Position numbers and translations under genes: made by a program. Below the pieces are notes generated by a model, which made no database searches, was not told the DNA's origin, and saw only the letters and a list, made by a program, of their open reading frames with translations. 64,000 nt of DNA from Sphaerulina vaccinii (lineage: Eukaryota; Ascomycota; Dothideomycetes; Mycosphaerellales; Mycosphaerellaceae), in NCBI GenBank assembly GCA_022570795.1, contig JAKUDP010000011.1, positions 1,054,001 to 1,118,000 of the forward strand. The letters run 5' to 3'. Below, piece after piece: positions 10,871-20,445 of this stretch (positions are counted from its first letter, which is position 1; each line of letters opens with the position of its first letter).

Positions 10871-11839
10871 CTACAGATTCGTGGAGACACCAGGGACGAT
10901 TGCGTCCAGACGACTCAAAAGTTCCGCCCATACCTGTGCTTGTGCCGTTGCTCCATCAGCACTGAGAACGAATGGTGCTGGGGAGGACAATTGACAATCT
11001 GACAGATATTTCCCGTGCGATTCCGCACCTTGACTTCCAGCATGCACCAACGTCCTGCTACCCACTTCCGTAGAGCGAGCAAGCACGAGTTTGATCAACC
11101 AGAATCCAAAGCTTGGGAAGTCTCGACCTAGCTCCGAGTGACACAGGCCCGGATTGACGCTGTTCACCGTGACGCGCGACGCAGGACGTTTCTCTGCGAT
11201 AGCTCGCACTCCCAGGACTTGCAGCAGCTTCGAGACGGGATACTGTTCGCTCCAATGCTTCTCGGCCGTTTGCTTATCACTGATGGCGGCGAGGATGTTA
11301 CCGTGTCCTGCTGATCTTTGGGGGAGTTTCGTGTGACCATGTACATCGGACGACACAATGGTGAATGTAGGCTGTGTGGAGAAGGTAGTTGCTGTACGGG
11401 TCATTTTGGGCATGACGAGTGCAGCCAGTAAGAACGTGGACACGACGTTGACGGTGATACTGGCTTCGTTGTCCTCGGCCACGGCGTACTTGGCCGGTGC
11501 TATGCCCGCGTTGGCGATGAATATATCGACACGGTCCAGTTCGGACTCGATTCGAGCGGCAAATGCTTGGACACTGGCGTAGCTGGCCATGTCTAACTCC
11601 CAGACCCTCACGGCATCGGGTGCGCAGTGAGTTGTGACATCGATATCATGCTTGGCTACATGACCTTTGTCGACATTGCGGACTGCTAGGATCGTCGTCT
11701 TCGCGCCAAGTCCCACAAAGTGGCGTGCTGCCTCTTTGCCCAGGCCTGTGTTAGCGCCTGTGATGATGACGGTCTTTCCCGTGCAGGACGTGGTGGGAGC
11801 GGGGGGTGTAACGAAGAGCTGACTGTAGAAGAAGGCCAT
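10871..11839 (-). CDS. Short-chain dehydrogenase (retinol dehydrogenase/WWOX-like subgroup)
   Basis: NAD(P)-dependent SDR, 322 residues, single exon. The motifs are TGANTGLGKEAA (cofactor binding), ANAG, and YPVSK as the catalytic Tyr-Lys pair, then VNPGLCHSEL. The short hydrophobic start (MAFFYSQLF) and the TGANTGLG signature are typical of fungal secondary-metabolite SDRs that resemble retinol dehydrogenases. The start at 11839 puts the Rossmann strand about 25 residues in; the frame continues to 11974 without need. It is transcribed divergently from the ligase gene with 204 bp between starts, so the two probably share a promoter. Confidence 0.9.
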   Translation of the reverse strand: MAFFYSQLFVTPPAPTTSCTGKTVIITGANTGLGKEAARHFVGLGAKTTILAVRNVDKGHVAKHDIDVTTHCAPDAVRVWELDMASYASVQAFAARIESELDRVDIFIANAGIAPAKYAVAEDNEASITVNVVSTFLLAALVMPKMTRTATTFSTQPTFTIVSSDVHGHTKLPQRSAGHGNILAAISDKQTAEKHWSEQYPVSKLLQVLGVRAIAEKRPASRVTVNSVNPGLCHSELGRDFPSFGFWLIKLVLARSTEVGSRTLVHAGSQGAESHGKYLSDCQLSSPAPFVLSADGATAQAQVWAELLSRLDAIVPGVSTNL

Positions 11840-12043
11840 GATTGCGTACAGGTAAGCGGTATGATGCTGTGAGTAGGACGCTAGTGTGAAAATGCACAGC
11901 ATGGCACCATTCGATGCTTTCAATGGTTTGGCTATCGGACTTCGGGAGTCTGATCGTGCCTTTCGCGAACGCATATAGTGTCACCGGCGTGACCGGTTAA
12001 GGTTGATAGAGGGAAAGGCATAGCAATAGAACAACCCCCCGCC
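11840..12043. promoter_or_regulatory. Divergent promoter between SDR and ligase genes
   Basis: 204 bp separate two divergent ATGs. It contains TCGGACTTCGG at 11935-11945, close to the AflR-type consensus TCGSWNNSCGR (one position differs). Binding by the cluster's AflR-like protein is inference. Confidence 0.45.
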
Positions 12044-13887
12044 ATGCCAAGCACAATGGCCCAAGCAGCGGAAGTTGATGGAGGTCCACTTGGCAACACG
12101 ACATCCCTCTTCGGCCTGCTCGAGGACACTTTGCGCACAAAGGCAGATCATGCCGCGCTCCTCTCTACGCACCAAGCCGCAGCGCACTTCGACGACTTGC
12201 TGCGGGCGACTCAGACACGACTGATCGACGACAATGACGGCAATGAGAGCAAGGGAACGGATGGGATGGGGACGCAGTGCCTGCAGCTCACTTATCGTCA
12301 ATTGCATAGCATTGCCACGAACATAGCCGCGGGCATGTTCCTCTCGAGCAGCGTACAGCCTCGGTCTACCATTCTTCTGCTTATCCCCAATGGCGCCGAG
12401 TTTGCCACATTGCTGTGGGCTTCGGTGTTGGCACGCCTCACCGTCACCTGCCTGGAAGTTCAGGGCGAGGATATCAAGAATGAGCAAATTTCGGGAAGAC
12501 TACGACATGTCCTACGTAGCTCGAAGCCATCGATTGTCGTGGCAGCAGACCACCCTACAGCTGCCGCCGTGGATCATATCATTGCCGAGCTGCGTTTGGC
12601 AAGACCTATTCGCATTTGCTTGAGTGCAACGGCACACGCACAGCACTGGACGTCACTCGCCAGTCTAGCCACCCAAGGCAGCGCGGCCCAGCCCACACAT
12701 GAGCAGTTACTGGCTGCTGCACGAGTTGACGACCCACAGCGCATACACTCGATCCTGTACACTTCGGGATCGTCAGCGCAGCCAAAAGCTTGCCCGCTAC
12801 AAGTCTGTGAGCAGACACACTATATGCACGCGCAAGCATGGCTCATGCAAGGAGAAGCCAGCGCGCTAGCTTTGCAGCAAGCCCATCCAGCTCGCGGTAT
12901 CGCGCATCTTCAGACCCTTTTGACTTGGAGAGCGGGCGGTACAGTCGTCATGACTGGACGAAGCTTTTCCGTCCCGGATATGGTAGCAGTGTTGCGAATT
13001 TGGCCAGTCACGTTCCTCGCCCTCTCGCCTTTCATGGTGCACGAATGTCAATCCATTACCGATGCTGGCTCTCTCGACGCACAGTCCGTACGAGCAGTCC
13101 AGGTCGGAGGAGAGGCTGTGACTGTAGGAGTCCTGGCAAAGTGCGCCCAGATTTTTCCACGCGCAGAGATCCTGGTTGCTCATGGCATGACTGAAGGCGG
13201 AGGTTCATTCCGTTGGCCATTTCGAAGCACGCCATGTGCGCAGATTCCATCTTTTGGAGAGCTCTGCCCCGCTGGAGTAGTGAATTCTGGATCGACTGTT
13301 CGCATCTGGAATGATGCTACTAGTCGCCTTTGTGAACGCGGCGAACCCGGAGCTCTTCATGTCCACAGCGGCAGTCTTATTCGGCACTATATGTTCGGTG
13401 TTTCCGGGACATCATTCTATCACGAGAAAGGCAAGCACTGGTTCAACACTGGAGACTGTGCAGTGATGGATGCAAATGGCATTGTGTATATTCTAGGAAG
13501 ACTTCAAGACGCCATTAGTTGTGGAGGTCGAATGGTCATGCCAGCTCCTCTTGAGAACAGCATAGAAAGATGTACCGGGCAACAGGTCAGTGAAATCCTG
13601 ACAATTCTCGACTTTCTAGCTGATGAAAGCAGTGTGTAGTCGTGCCCGGCGCAAGCCAGCAGACGATCTTTGCCGTGCTTCGTGCACCCACCAGCATTGT
13701 CAAGGCACGCATCGAGACTCACGTGCAACAACGCCTGGGCCATCCTTGTCTCCTAGACGACATCCTGACACTGCATGATCTTGGTCTGGACGACTTTCCT
13801 GTCAATGCGACGTCCAAAATCTTGAGAACTGCTGTGGCGATCGCGGCACTTGATTATGTAGAACGTGATCGGGGATCTCAGAATTAA
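12044..13887 (+). CDS. AMP-dependent synthetase/ligase (acyl-CoA ligase-like)
   Basis: Adenylate-forming enzyme, 598 residues, from exons 12044-13585 and 13633-13887 joined by a 47-bp intron (GTCAGT...GCAG), which keeps the frame across a TAG stop. Motifs: core A3 ILYTSGSSAQPK, A5 HGMTEGGG, A7 NTGDCAVMDANG followed by GRLQDAISCGG, and A10 NATSKILR with the C-terminal catalytic Lys. No carrier-protein (PCP/ACP) signature follows, so it is a stand-alone activating enzyme, probably making an acyl-adenylate or acyl-CoA. The similarly organised viridicatumtoxin cluster also contains an acyl-CoA ligase (VrtB), so supply of a starter unit or activation of a pathway acid are both possible. Substrate unknown. 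Confidence 0.87.
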
Positions 13888-13936
13888 AGACTGTATGCTA
13901 CGTGCTGCGGCCGACAGTGAAGTGCTTCAAGAATTT

Positions 13937-15515
13937 TTACGACCAATCTCCATCGAGCATATCTTCAACCTTCTTTCCCGCTTCGATTTCCCGATAGATC
14001 TCCTCAATCGTCCAAGGCACGAACGTATGCCCAGGTGGATAATTTGTATTCTTAAAGTCGGCACCACATGTCAAATGAGCGAAAGCCTGCCCATACTTCT
14101 CATATGCATACGACTCCGGGTCGTGGTCGAAGACCCATTTCGGGAATCTGGTCTTTACCGTGGCAGGGTTCGCCCAGACCGCGTCCCAGTCGGTTTCAGT
14201 CTTGAGCTGGGAATTGACGAATGTCATCTTCTGCGCACAGCTGATGCGCTCGTAGCGTAATAAGTTGAAGATTTGGGTGGCGAGAGGTGCGTTGCGGGCG
14301 CCACCTCCGAGCTGCAGACATGCGGCTAGAGTGATGGCGTCTTCCAATGCTTGAGTCGCTCCATTGCCAGAAGTCGGAGTGAAAGTGTGAGCACTATCAC
14401 CAAGCTGCACGACATGTCCAGCCGGTGACGTCCACTCTCGTCGAAGATTCCGCCACAACAGAGGCCAGTGAATGATCGAGTTCTTCGGTGCAGCTCGAAC
14501 AAGTGCCACAATTGCTGGATCCCAGTCGTCGACTCGCAGAGCCTTGATGACATCCTCGGAGCTCGTATCTGGCTCCCAGCTCTCAGTTGGTGCCTCGCCA
14601 GCGGTAGTCCGAGTGGTGAACCCAAAGGCCATGGTCTCATCTGATACAAACGTTCCCATATACATTCCAGGACCAAGCCAGTATTCCCACATTGGTCCTG
14701 AATGCTCCCAACGCTGTCTGACGACGGGATCTTGCATTGCGATCTCGCGGGGAAATGACACACGATATATGGACATGCCGCTAGACACAGGAGGTTCGCC
14801 TTGGCCACCGAGGAGTTCCTGTGAACATGATCGCAACCCATCAGCAGCTATCACGACATCAGCAATACGAATCTCTCCATTTTCCAGCACCACGCCGCCT
14901 TTGCTGCTACTCTCGTCTTCGAAATACCTAGTGGCACGTTTGCCATATTCGATATCAATGCCAAGTCTGGCAACTTGGCGCAATAGCATGCCAAAGAAAC
15001 GCGTGCGGACCTGAGCTGGCGCGATCGCGCCTCCTTTCCGAGTTGCCAGGTGCTGGGACTCATTGAAGGTCGGAACAGTGGGTCCATAAATGTGTTCTCC
15101 GCTGTGCTTGATGTAGCAGACACCAGCATTCACCTGCTCCATCTGCAGGTCTCTGGCCATATCTGGCCAATGGCGCAGAACCGACAAAGCCGATGGTTGC
15201 ATGACAATGATGTCGCCTGGGGGTGGATCAGCCAGGCGTCAATCGCTGTAGTGTGCTCAGACAGCAATTCTCACCTGTGTAGACTGGACCGTCATTCCGC
15301 TCAAGCACACCAACAACGTTATGTCCCTTCCGCCAACATTCTAGGGCTGACATCAAGCCCCCCATACCGGCGCCCACGATGAGAACGTCGATTCCAGTCT
15401 CAGGATGGCGTTGAACAACTTCGGGAGTAGGTGCGGTGCCATTTGGTCTTGTTGCCGCTCCTGTCTCCTGCACCACACTGCGTCCATTGGCTCGGTTCAT
15501 ATCTTCGGTCGACAT
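13937..15515 (-). CDS. FAD-dependent monooxygenase, AptC/VrtH/AdaC-like
   Basis: Flavoprotein hydroxylase of 506 residues from exons 15275-15515 and 13937-15216 with a 58-bp intron. The N-terminal dinucleotide motif VGAGMGGLMSALE is followed across the intron by GPVYTG-DIIVMQPSALSVLRHW. AADGLRS is the DG motif, and GDSAHTFTPTSGNGATQALEDA is the conserved FAD ribityl-binding segment. Length and order fit the group A hydroxylases paired with TE-less non-reducing PKSs, where they hydroxylate the anthrone or naphthacenedione core. The gene is divergent from the thioesterase gene and shares a 281-bp promoter with it. Confidence 0.9.
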
Positions 15516-15796
15516 TGCCTGGGATCGCTAAACATCTATCGTGCCACAGGTTGCTATTTGAAGAGATGCGTACCTTGTAGTCTCGCTTTTCGAGGTTGGT
15601 TAAGGACATTCCAGCTGGCCAAAGACGAGAACTATGGGCGATCTGATCGGGATATCGGATCTCGCAGTATTCGGAAACGAGAAACATCGAAGCCCGATGT
15701 GTCGAAGGTATCGTACCTCATCTTGAGGGAATTCGTTCAAGATTTGGCTGACTTGTGGCCCATTCGTGCCATGGAATCTCGCTAGTGACTTCGACG
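15516..15796. promoter_or_regulatory. Divergent promoter with two TCG-N5-CGA sites
   Basis: The region between the divergent monooxygenase and thioesterase starts contains TCGCTTTTCGA (15583-15593) and TCGAAGCCCGA (15687-15697). Both match the minimal palindrome TCGN5CGA bound by AflR in aflatoxin clusters, though neither fits the stricter TCGSWNNSCGR fully. An AflR-like protein is encoded at 24179-25411, so these are candidate operator sites. Confidence 0.5.
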
Positions 15797-16835
15797 ATGG
15801 AGGTTCAACGTACCAAGGACCGCAAAGGCGGTTACATGCAGATCAACAAGGCGCTCAACATATGTGCTTTTGAGGCTTACCTGGAAGCTCAGTTGTCACG
15901 ACTGCCTGAGATTGCAGATGTCGAGCAAATCAGTCCTCGAGTGATTCGTGTGCTTGGTCAGAATGCTGGAAAAGTGAGTGGTGCCTCATACGTAGCATTA
16001 AAGTCGCAGTTGCTGATGTTACCAGTTCACACTCCAGGGGACAAATACGTATATTGTCGGTACTGGAAAGAATAGACTGCTTATCGATACCGGTCAGGGT
16101 ATACCAGCTTGGGCAAATCTACTGGAGTCCACTCTTGCTGCAAACGACGTTTCCTTGTCGTATGCTCTGATTAGCCATTGGCACGGAGATCACATGGGTG
16201 GCGTTCCTGATCTTATACGACTATACCCTCACTTGAGTGACTCCGTGTACAAGCATACGCCTGGCCGAGTCCAACAGCCGATCGAGGACGGCCAAAGGTT
16301 CTTTGTTGATGGGGCCACGATCCGAGCTGTACATGCCCCTGGGCACTCGCACGATCACATGTGCTTCGTTCTAGAAGAAGAGAACGCCATGTTCACAGGC
16401 GATAATGTCTTGGGCCACGGCACAGCGGCAGTGGAGCACCTCGATATATGGATGGACGCTTTGCGGGCGATGCGAAGTCATGATTGCGGGACTGGATATC
16501 CCGCACATGGCATAGTAATACAGAATCTGCGACTAAAAATCAAGCTTGAGCTTGAAACCAAGACCAGACGAGAGGCTCAAGTCTTACAAGGCTTGGAAAA
16601 AGCGAAAGCTAGCGCCGGTCGTGGCAAGGGCAGCGTTACGCCTACAGAACTCGTCACTTGCATGTATGGCGAGGGGCTAGACGATGAGGTCAGGCAGCTC
16701 GCAATACTGCCCTTCACTGAAGAGGTTCTTAGAAAGCTCGTTGCAGATGCGAGGGTCGGCTTTGAGGTTCGCGAAGGCAAACGGAAGTACTATACTATAG
16801 AGCAGAACAGACATACTCGAGCAAGTGGCTTGTAA
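15797..16835 (+). CDS. Metallo-beta-lactamase-fold ACP thioesterase (MdpF/AptB/VrtG type)
   Basis: Predicted discrete thioesterase that releases the PKS product from ACP. It has 328 residues from exons 15797-15973 and 16026-16835, with a 52-bp intron between NAGK and FTLQGTNTYIVG. The metal-binding motif SHWHGDHMGG (HxHxDH) is complete, and APGHSHDH and FTGDNVLGHG give the further ligands. In families I know (AptB, MdpF, VrtG, AdaB), this enzyme is always the partner of a non-reducing PKS lacking a TE domain, as expected for the PKS at 1-4647. The start at 15797 was chosen because it gives MEVQRTKDRKGGYMQINKAL, typical of the family; the frame is open to 15755. Confidence 0.92.
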
Positions 16836-17425
16836 CCTATCTCAAATTCGTGATCTAGGTCGTTTCCAAAGCACACGCATCATCGTCGTTCTTCCACTTG
16901 ACGCTTTCATTATCCTCCGCTGGCGTATAAGTGGCGACAACGGAAGATGCAGCTGGCTCACCACGAATGAGCTAATCAGCTGCCGACAAGAAGGCATGGC
17001 AGCGCTTGGAGACCGCCACCTTACCACAGTTTCAAGTTCTACTGATGTACGCACGCCAACACGCTGTCAAACTGACTACCACCACGCGATCGATGTTATC
17101 TTGTGCCTAAGGCTGCACGCCAATGCTTTCACCCTTTCTTTCGATTAGCCAGCGTTTCTTTTTCCTTCCGTAGACGACACTACATGATCGGAACGCCGTG
17201 AGGCTATCAACGACCAACGAGGTATTGTGGTAGACTTTTCCAGAGACATTGAGATTCCGATGCCCGAACAGTAATTTTGCCCGAACTGCGAGAGCGTGAG
17301 TCGGCCAACCCATGGCAGCAGGTTCAAATACTCATGAGCGGACGCGATGGCACACATTGGCGACAAGATCTGGTGCTATCAACAAGCACCATCACTTCAT
17401 TGCCGACACAAACAACACTATCACG
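16836..17425. other. Intergenic region
   Basis: 3' flank of the thioesterase gene and promoter of the AvfA-like gene. No repeats or convincing reading frame seen. Confidence 0.5.
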
Positions 17426-18220
17426 ATGTCCTCTTATGCTGTCCTTGGTGGCACTGGTAATTGTGGTTCTGCTCTGATTCGCAACTTGTTACAATTGCCA
17501 AACAGCAATATTCATGTCTACTGTCGCAACCGCACCAAGTTACATCGCACTATACCGGAGATCGTGGACAGCAAGCGAGTCCAGATATATGAAGGCAGCA
17601 TTCTCGATACGGAGCTGATGACTAAGTGTGTGCGCGGTACCAATGCGGTCTTCATGGTGGTTACGAGCAACGATAACATCCCAGGCTGTCGACTCAGCCA
17701 GGATAGCGCCGAGACAGTCATCAAAGCTATGCAGAAGATCAAAGACGATTCGGCCCCTGGACTCAAGCTCCCAAAGCTCGTACTGCTCAGCTCCGCGACC
17801 ATCGATGACCACTTAGCACGCCACATGCCTTCTTGGTTTCGGCCCATCATGCTCAGGGCAGGCTCATTCGTGTATGAAGACCTGCGGAGGGCTGAAACCT
17901 TCTTGCGTTCGAACGAGGACTGGGTGTCCACAATCTACATCAAGCCTGGTGGTTTGGCTGTGGACATCTCTCGCGGCCACCAGCTATCATTGGATGAAGA
18001 AGAAAGCTTTATCAGCTACCTGGATCTCGCAGCAGCCATGATCGAAGCAGTGAGCGACGAGTATGGCTTGTACGACGGACGGAATGTCGGCGTTGTCAAT
18101 GGTGTGAGAGGCAAAGGTGCAAGTTTCCCGCGTGGTACACCTCTGTGCATATCGATGGGTCTCTTGAGGCATTATTTTCCATGGTTACATGCCTATCTGC
18201 CAAGCACAGGACCTGCATAG
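17426..18220 (+). CDS. AvfA-like NAD(P)-binding oxidoreductase (NmrA-type)
   Basis: 264 residues, one exon. It opens with MSSYAVLGGTGNCGSAL, the GxxGxxG dinucleotide fold of NmrA-like atypical SDRs. The stretches NDNIPGCRLSQDSAETV, LVLLSSATIDDHLARHMP and NVGVVNGVRGKG are as I recall for the averufin-oxidase-A (AvfA/StcO) family of aflatoxin-type and anthraquinone clusters. These proteins lack a classical Tyr-Lys catalytic pair and their exact reaction is debated. The frame extends upstream to 17312, but the ATG at 17426 places the Rossmann strand at the N-terminus. It lies between the thioesterase and the AflS-like gene on the same strand. Confidence 0.88.
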   Translation: MSSYAVLGGTGNCGSALIRNLLQLPNSNIHVYCRNRTKLHRTIPEIVDSKRVQIYEGSILDTELMTKCVRGTNAVFMVVTSNDNIPGCRLSQDSAETVIKAMQKIKDDSAPGLKLPKLVLLSSATIDDHLARHMPSWFRPIMLRAGSFVYEDLRRAETFLRSNEDWVSTIYIKPGGLAVDISRGHQLSLDEEESFISYLDLAAAMIEAVSDEYGLYDGRNVGVVNGVRGKGASFPRGTPLCISMGLLRHYFPWLHAYLPSTGPA

Positions 18221-18851
18221 CGATCCTGCGCGTGCCGCAATTCCGCAGCTCAGCAACATCCCGCGGATTCGATGAAGAGCATATATCCCTACTTGACTAA
18301 ACCTTGAAGGGAAAACTTTCAATCGCGATGCCATACTCGCAAGATTTACTTATGTTTGATTGCTTGTTGTGTTGAAGTTGCAACGTATGCGGTTGAGCTG
18401 AGGTCAGGCGCGGGGAACAGCTTCCCAAGCGGCATGTAAGCACTTACGACACAAAGTGTAGGCATGAAATGTAACAATGCTACTTTGCTATGCAGGAAGT
18501 GGATGCTGTTTATCGGAAATCGGAAATCGGAGACGGGAAAATACTCTAATGGGCTAATGCACTTATCACAATTAGATAAACAATGCACTATACTATGCGC
18601 TGGCATCGGACCCTTCTTAGCCTCGTAATTGCTGACAGCTTGAGCAACACCAACAGACGTGAACAGACGGTTGGGACCAGGCTGTGGCGTGAGCAGCTGA
18701 ATCTCTCGATGATCCTGCCTATATGCATGCAAGGACATCTGTCGCGGTGATGTGCTACCAATTTCATTATAAGTACAATTGATGCGTCAACCTGAAGGTC
18801 ACGGACTTGTATCTTCGTTTACAGACACTATACAATCCATATGTATTAGCG
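18221..18851. other. Intergenic region upstream of the AflS-like gene
   Basis: About 630 bp between same-strand genes. Apart from the TCGGAAA array at 18513-18530, I see nothing recognisable. Confidence 0.5.
18513..18530. promoter_or_regulatory. Overlapping TCGGAAATCGG boxes
   Basis: Two overlapping copies of TCGGAAATCGG (18513-18523 and 18520-18530), formed by a 7-bp iteration. Each has the TCG-N5-CGG spacing of AflR-type sites, with one mismatch to the strict consensus. They are about 320 bp upstream of the AflS-like start. Confidence 0.4.
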
Positions 18852-20250
18852 ATGGCATCGAAACTGGCGCAGCTTGACGCTATCACCCATGATCTGATCA
18901 ACAGCCTGCAAAACCTGCGTTCCCATGGCCGCACTGCTCATGCCATCGAAGACATCCCCCTGACTGACATTGACCGGGTACGAAAACATGCCAGTGTACT
19001 TCAGACTTTACTGGGCGAACCTGGACACTACCTGCAGCAGCTAGCTTTCCACGTGCGCTACCGACATGTCTTGGTCCCTCGCTGATCGCGGTTGCTGACA
19101 TACTGCGTAGAACCAGCGACTAGCCTGTCTGCATTGGCTGTGCGAAACACAATTATTCGCCTGCATTCCCCTCGATGGCAGTGTTGCAATGCGGGAGGTT
19201 GCCGACCTTGCAAGCGTCCCCGAAAAGCAATTGATACAGGTCATTCGCCTGATGGCGACCCATGGCTTCTTCTATGAACCACAGCCCGGCCACGTGGCTC
19301 ACACGGCGGTCTCATCGCCTTTCTTCACGAAGCCCACGCTTGTAGACGCTGCCATATTCATAGCCGATACTTTGGTTCCCGCCGCGCTGCGAATGCCTGC
19401 TGCCGGCGAGCAACAGCCAGAGCCGATAGGCATGCGATTCGATTCAGCGCCACGGCTCCAGCGGCAATGGCTCGCCTACCTTCGTCACATCGTCAACGAG
19501 GAACCTACTTCCAAGACGGATGTTTTATTGCTGTTCAACTGGTCCGGCTTGGACACTGCTCTAGTTGTCGAGGTTAGCCGTTATCAATGGGTGTCTTAAG
19601 TACCGATACCAGCTGACTGTTAACAGTCATGCGCTCAGTCAGATGCATCTGCCATGTCGCTTTTGCAACTCAACCCAGGCATGCGTTACGTTGTGCAGTT
19701 GCAAGGAACTGACGAAAATGAAAGCTCCCAAGCGGCCAAGATGCCGTGGATCGAAACCGGTCTGAACCTTAGAACTACAGGCAAGAGTCGACAAGGAGGC
19801 ATGGGCCGCCAATGTTGCGAACACCTCGACAGCCGAATTGTCATTCAGCACCGGAAAATTGGTGATCAGCAGCACATTGGGAATGCGGCAGTGTACATCA
19901 TTCGGATCTCGTGGCCCTTCACCTTCGGAGCTCTTTCAGTGCGGGAGCAGCTGGTAAAGGAGCTCAAAGCGCACATCTCAGTACTGCGGTCCAGTCCCCA
20001 TGCTCGTCTTCTGATCACGGCGTTTCTCGTGCCCGAGCCCGGTGCCGTCGAACCCAGAGTGGAGGAGATTGCACGCTTCCACAATCTCGCGCTCTGGCAG
20101 CTTGCGAATGAGGCGACCTTGGACGCTTCTGCCATCGTGGAGGTCGTCAGCAGCGTAGCAGATTGCGGAGGACGTCTGGTTGTGGTGAACAAGGCAACGT
20201 CCACGACAGACAGCCGGGTGCTCTTCGAGGTTGAGTATGTGATGTCATGA
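18852..20250 (+). CDS. AflS/AflJ-like pathway coactivator (O-methyltransferase-derived fold)
   Basis: 428 residues from exons 18852-19052, 19111-19572 and 19627-20250. The segments NQRLACLHWLCETQLFACIP, EPQPGHVAHTAVSSPF and GNAAVYII...ELKAHISVLRSS match the AflS (AflJ) family, which resembles plant-type O-methyltransferases but acts with AflR as a coactivator. Where a methyltransferase would carry a glycine-rich SAM motif, the protein reads VVE-SCAQSDASAM, so catalysis is unlikely. The third exon could instead start at 19639 (four residues shorter). The upstream AG was preferred because AQS then aligns with AflJ. An AflR-like gene lies 4 kb downstream on the other strand. Confidence 0.83.
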
Positions 20251-20445
20251 GAAGCTCGTCTCCATACTGTATCTGTACTCAACTCTATGAGAGGGAGAAG
20301 GTCAAGAGACACGGCAGATGAATATGAACATATCGTGTACAGGAATGAGACTGCTTATTCATACAATTGCATACAAGTACAAAGTAAAGTTGCTGCTAGG
20401 CTATGTTCTGTGTCTTGGCCTACGTCCGTGGCTCAAGACCTCGTC

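Noticed and set aside
18852..20250. Functional O-methyltransferase
   Set aside because: Overall resemblance to methyltransferases, but the SAM loop is missing and the flanking segments match AflS/AflJ better.
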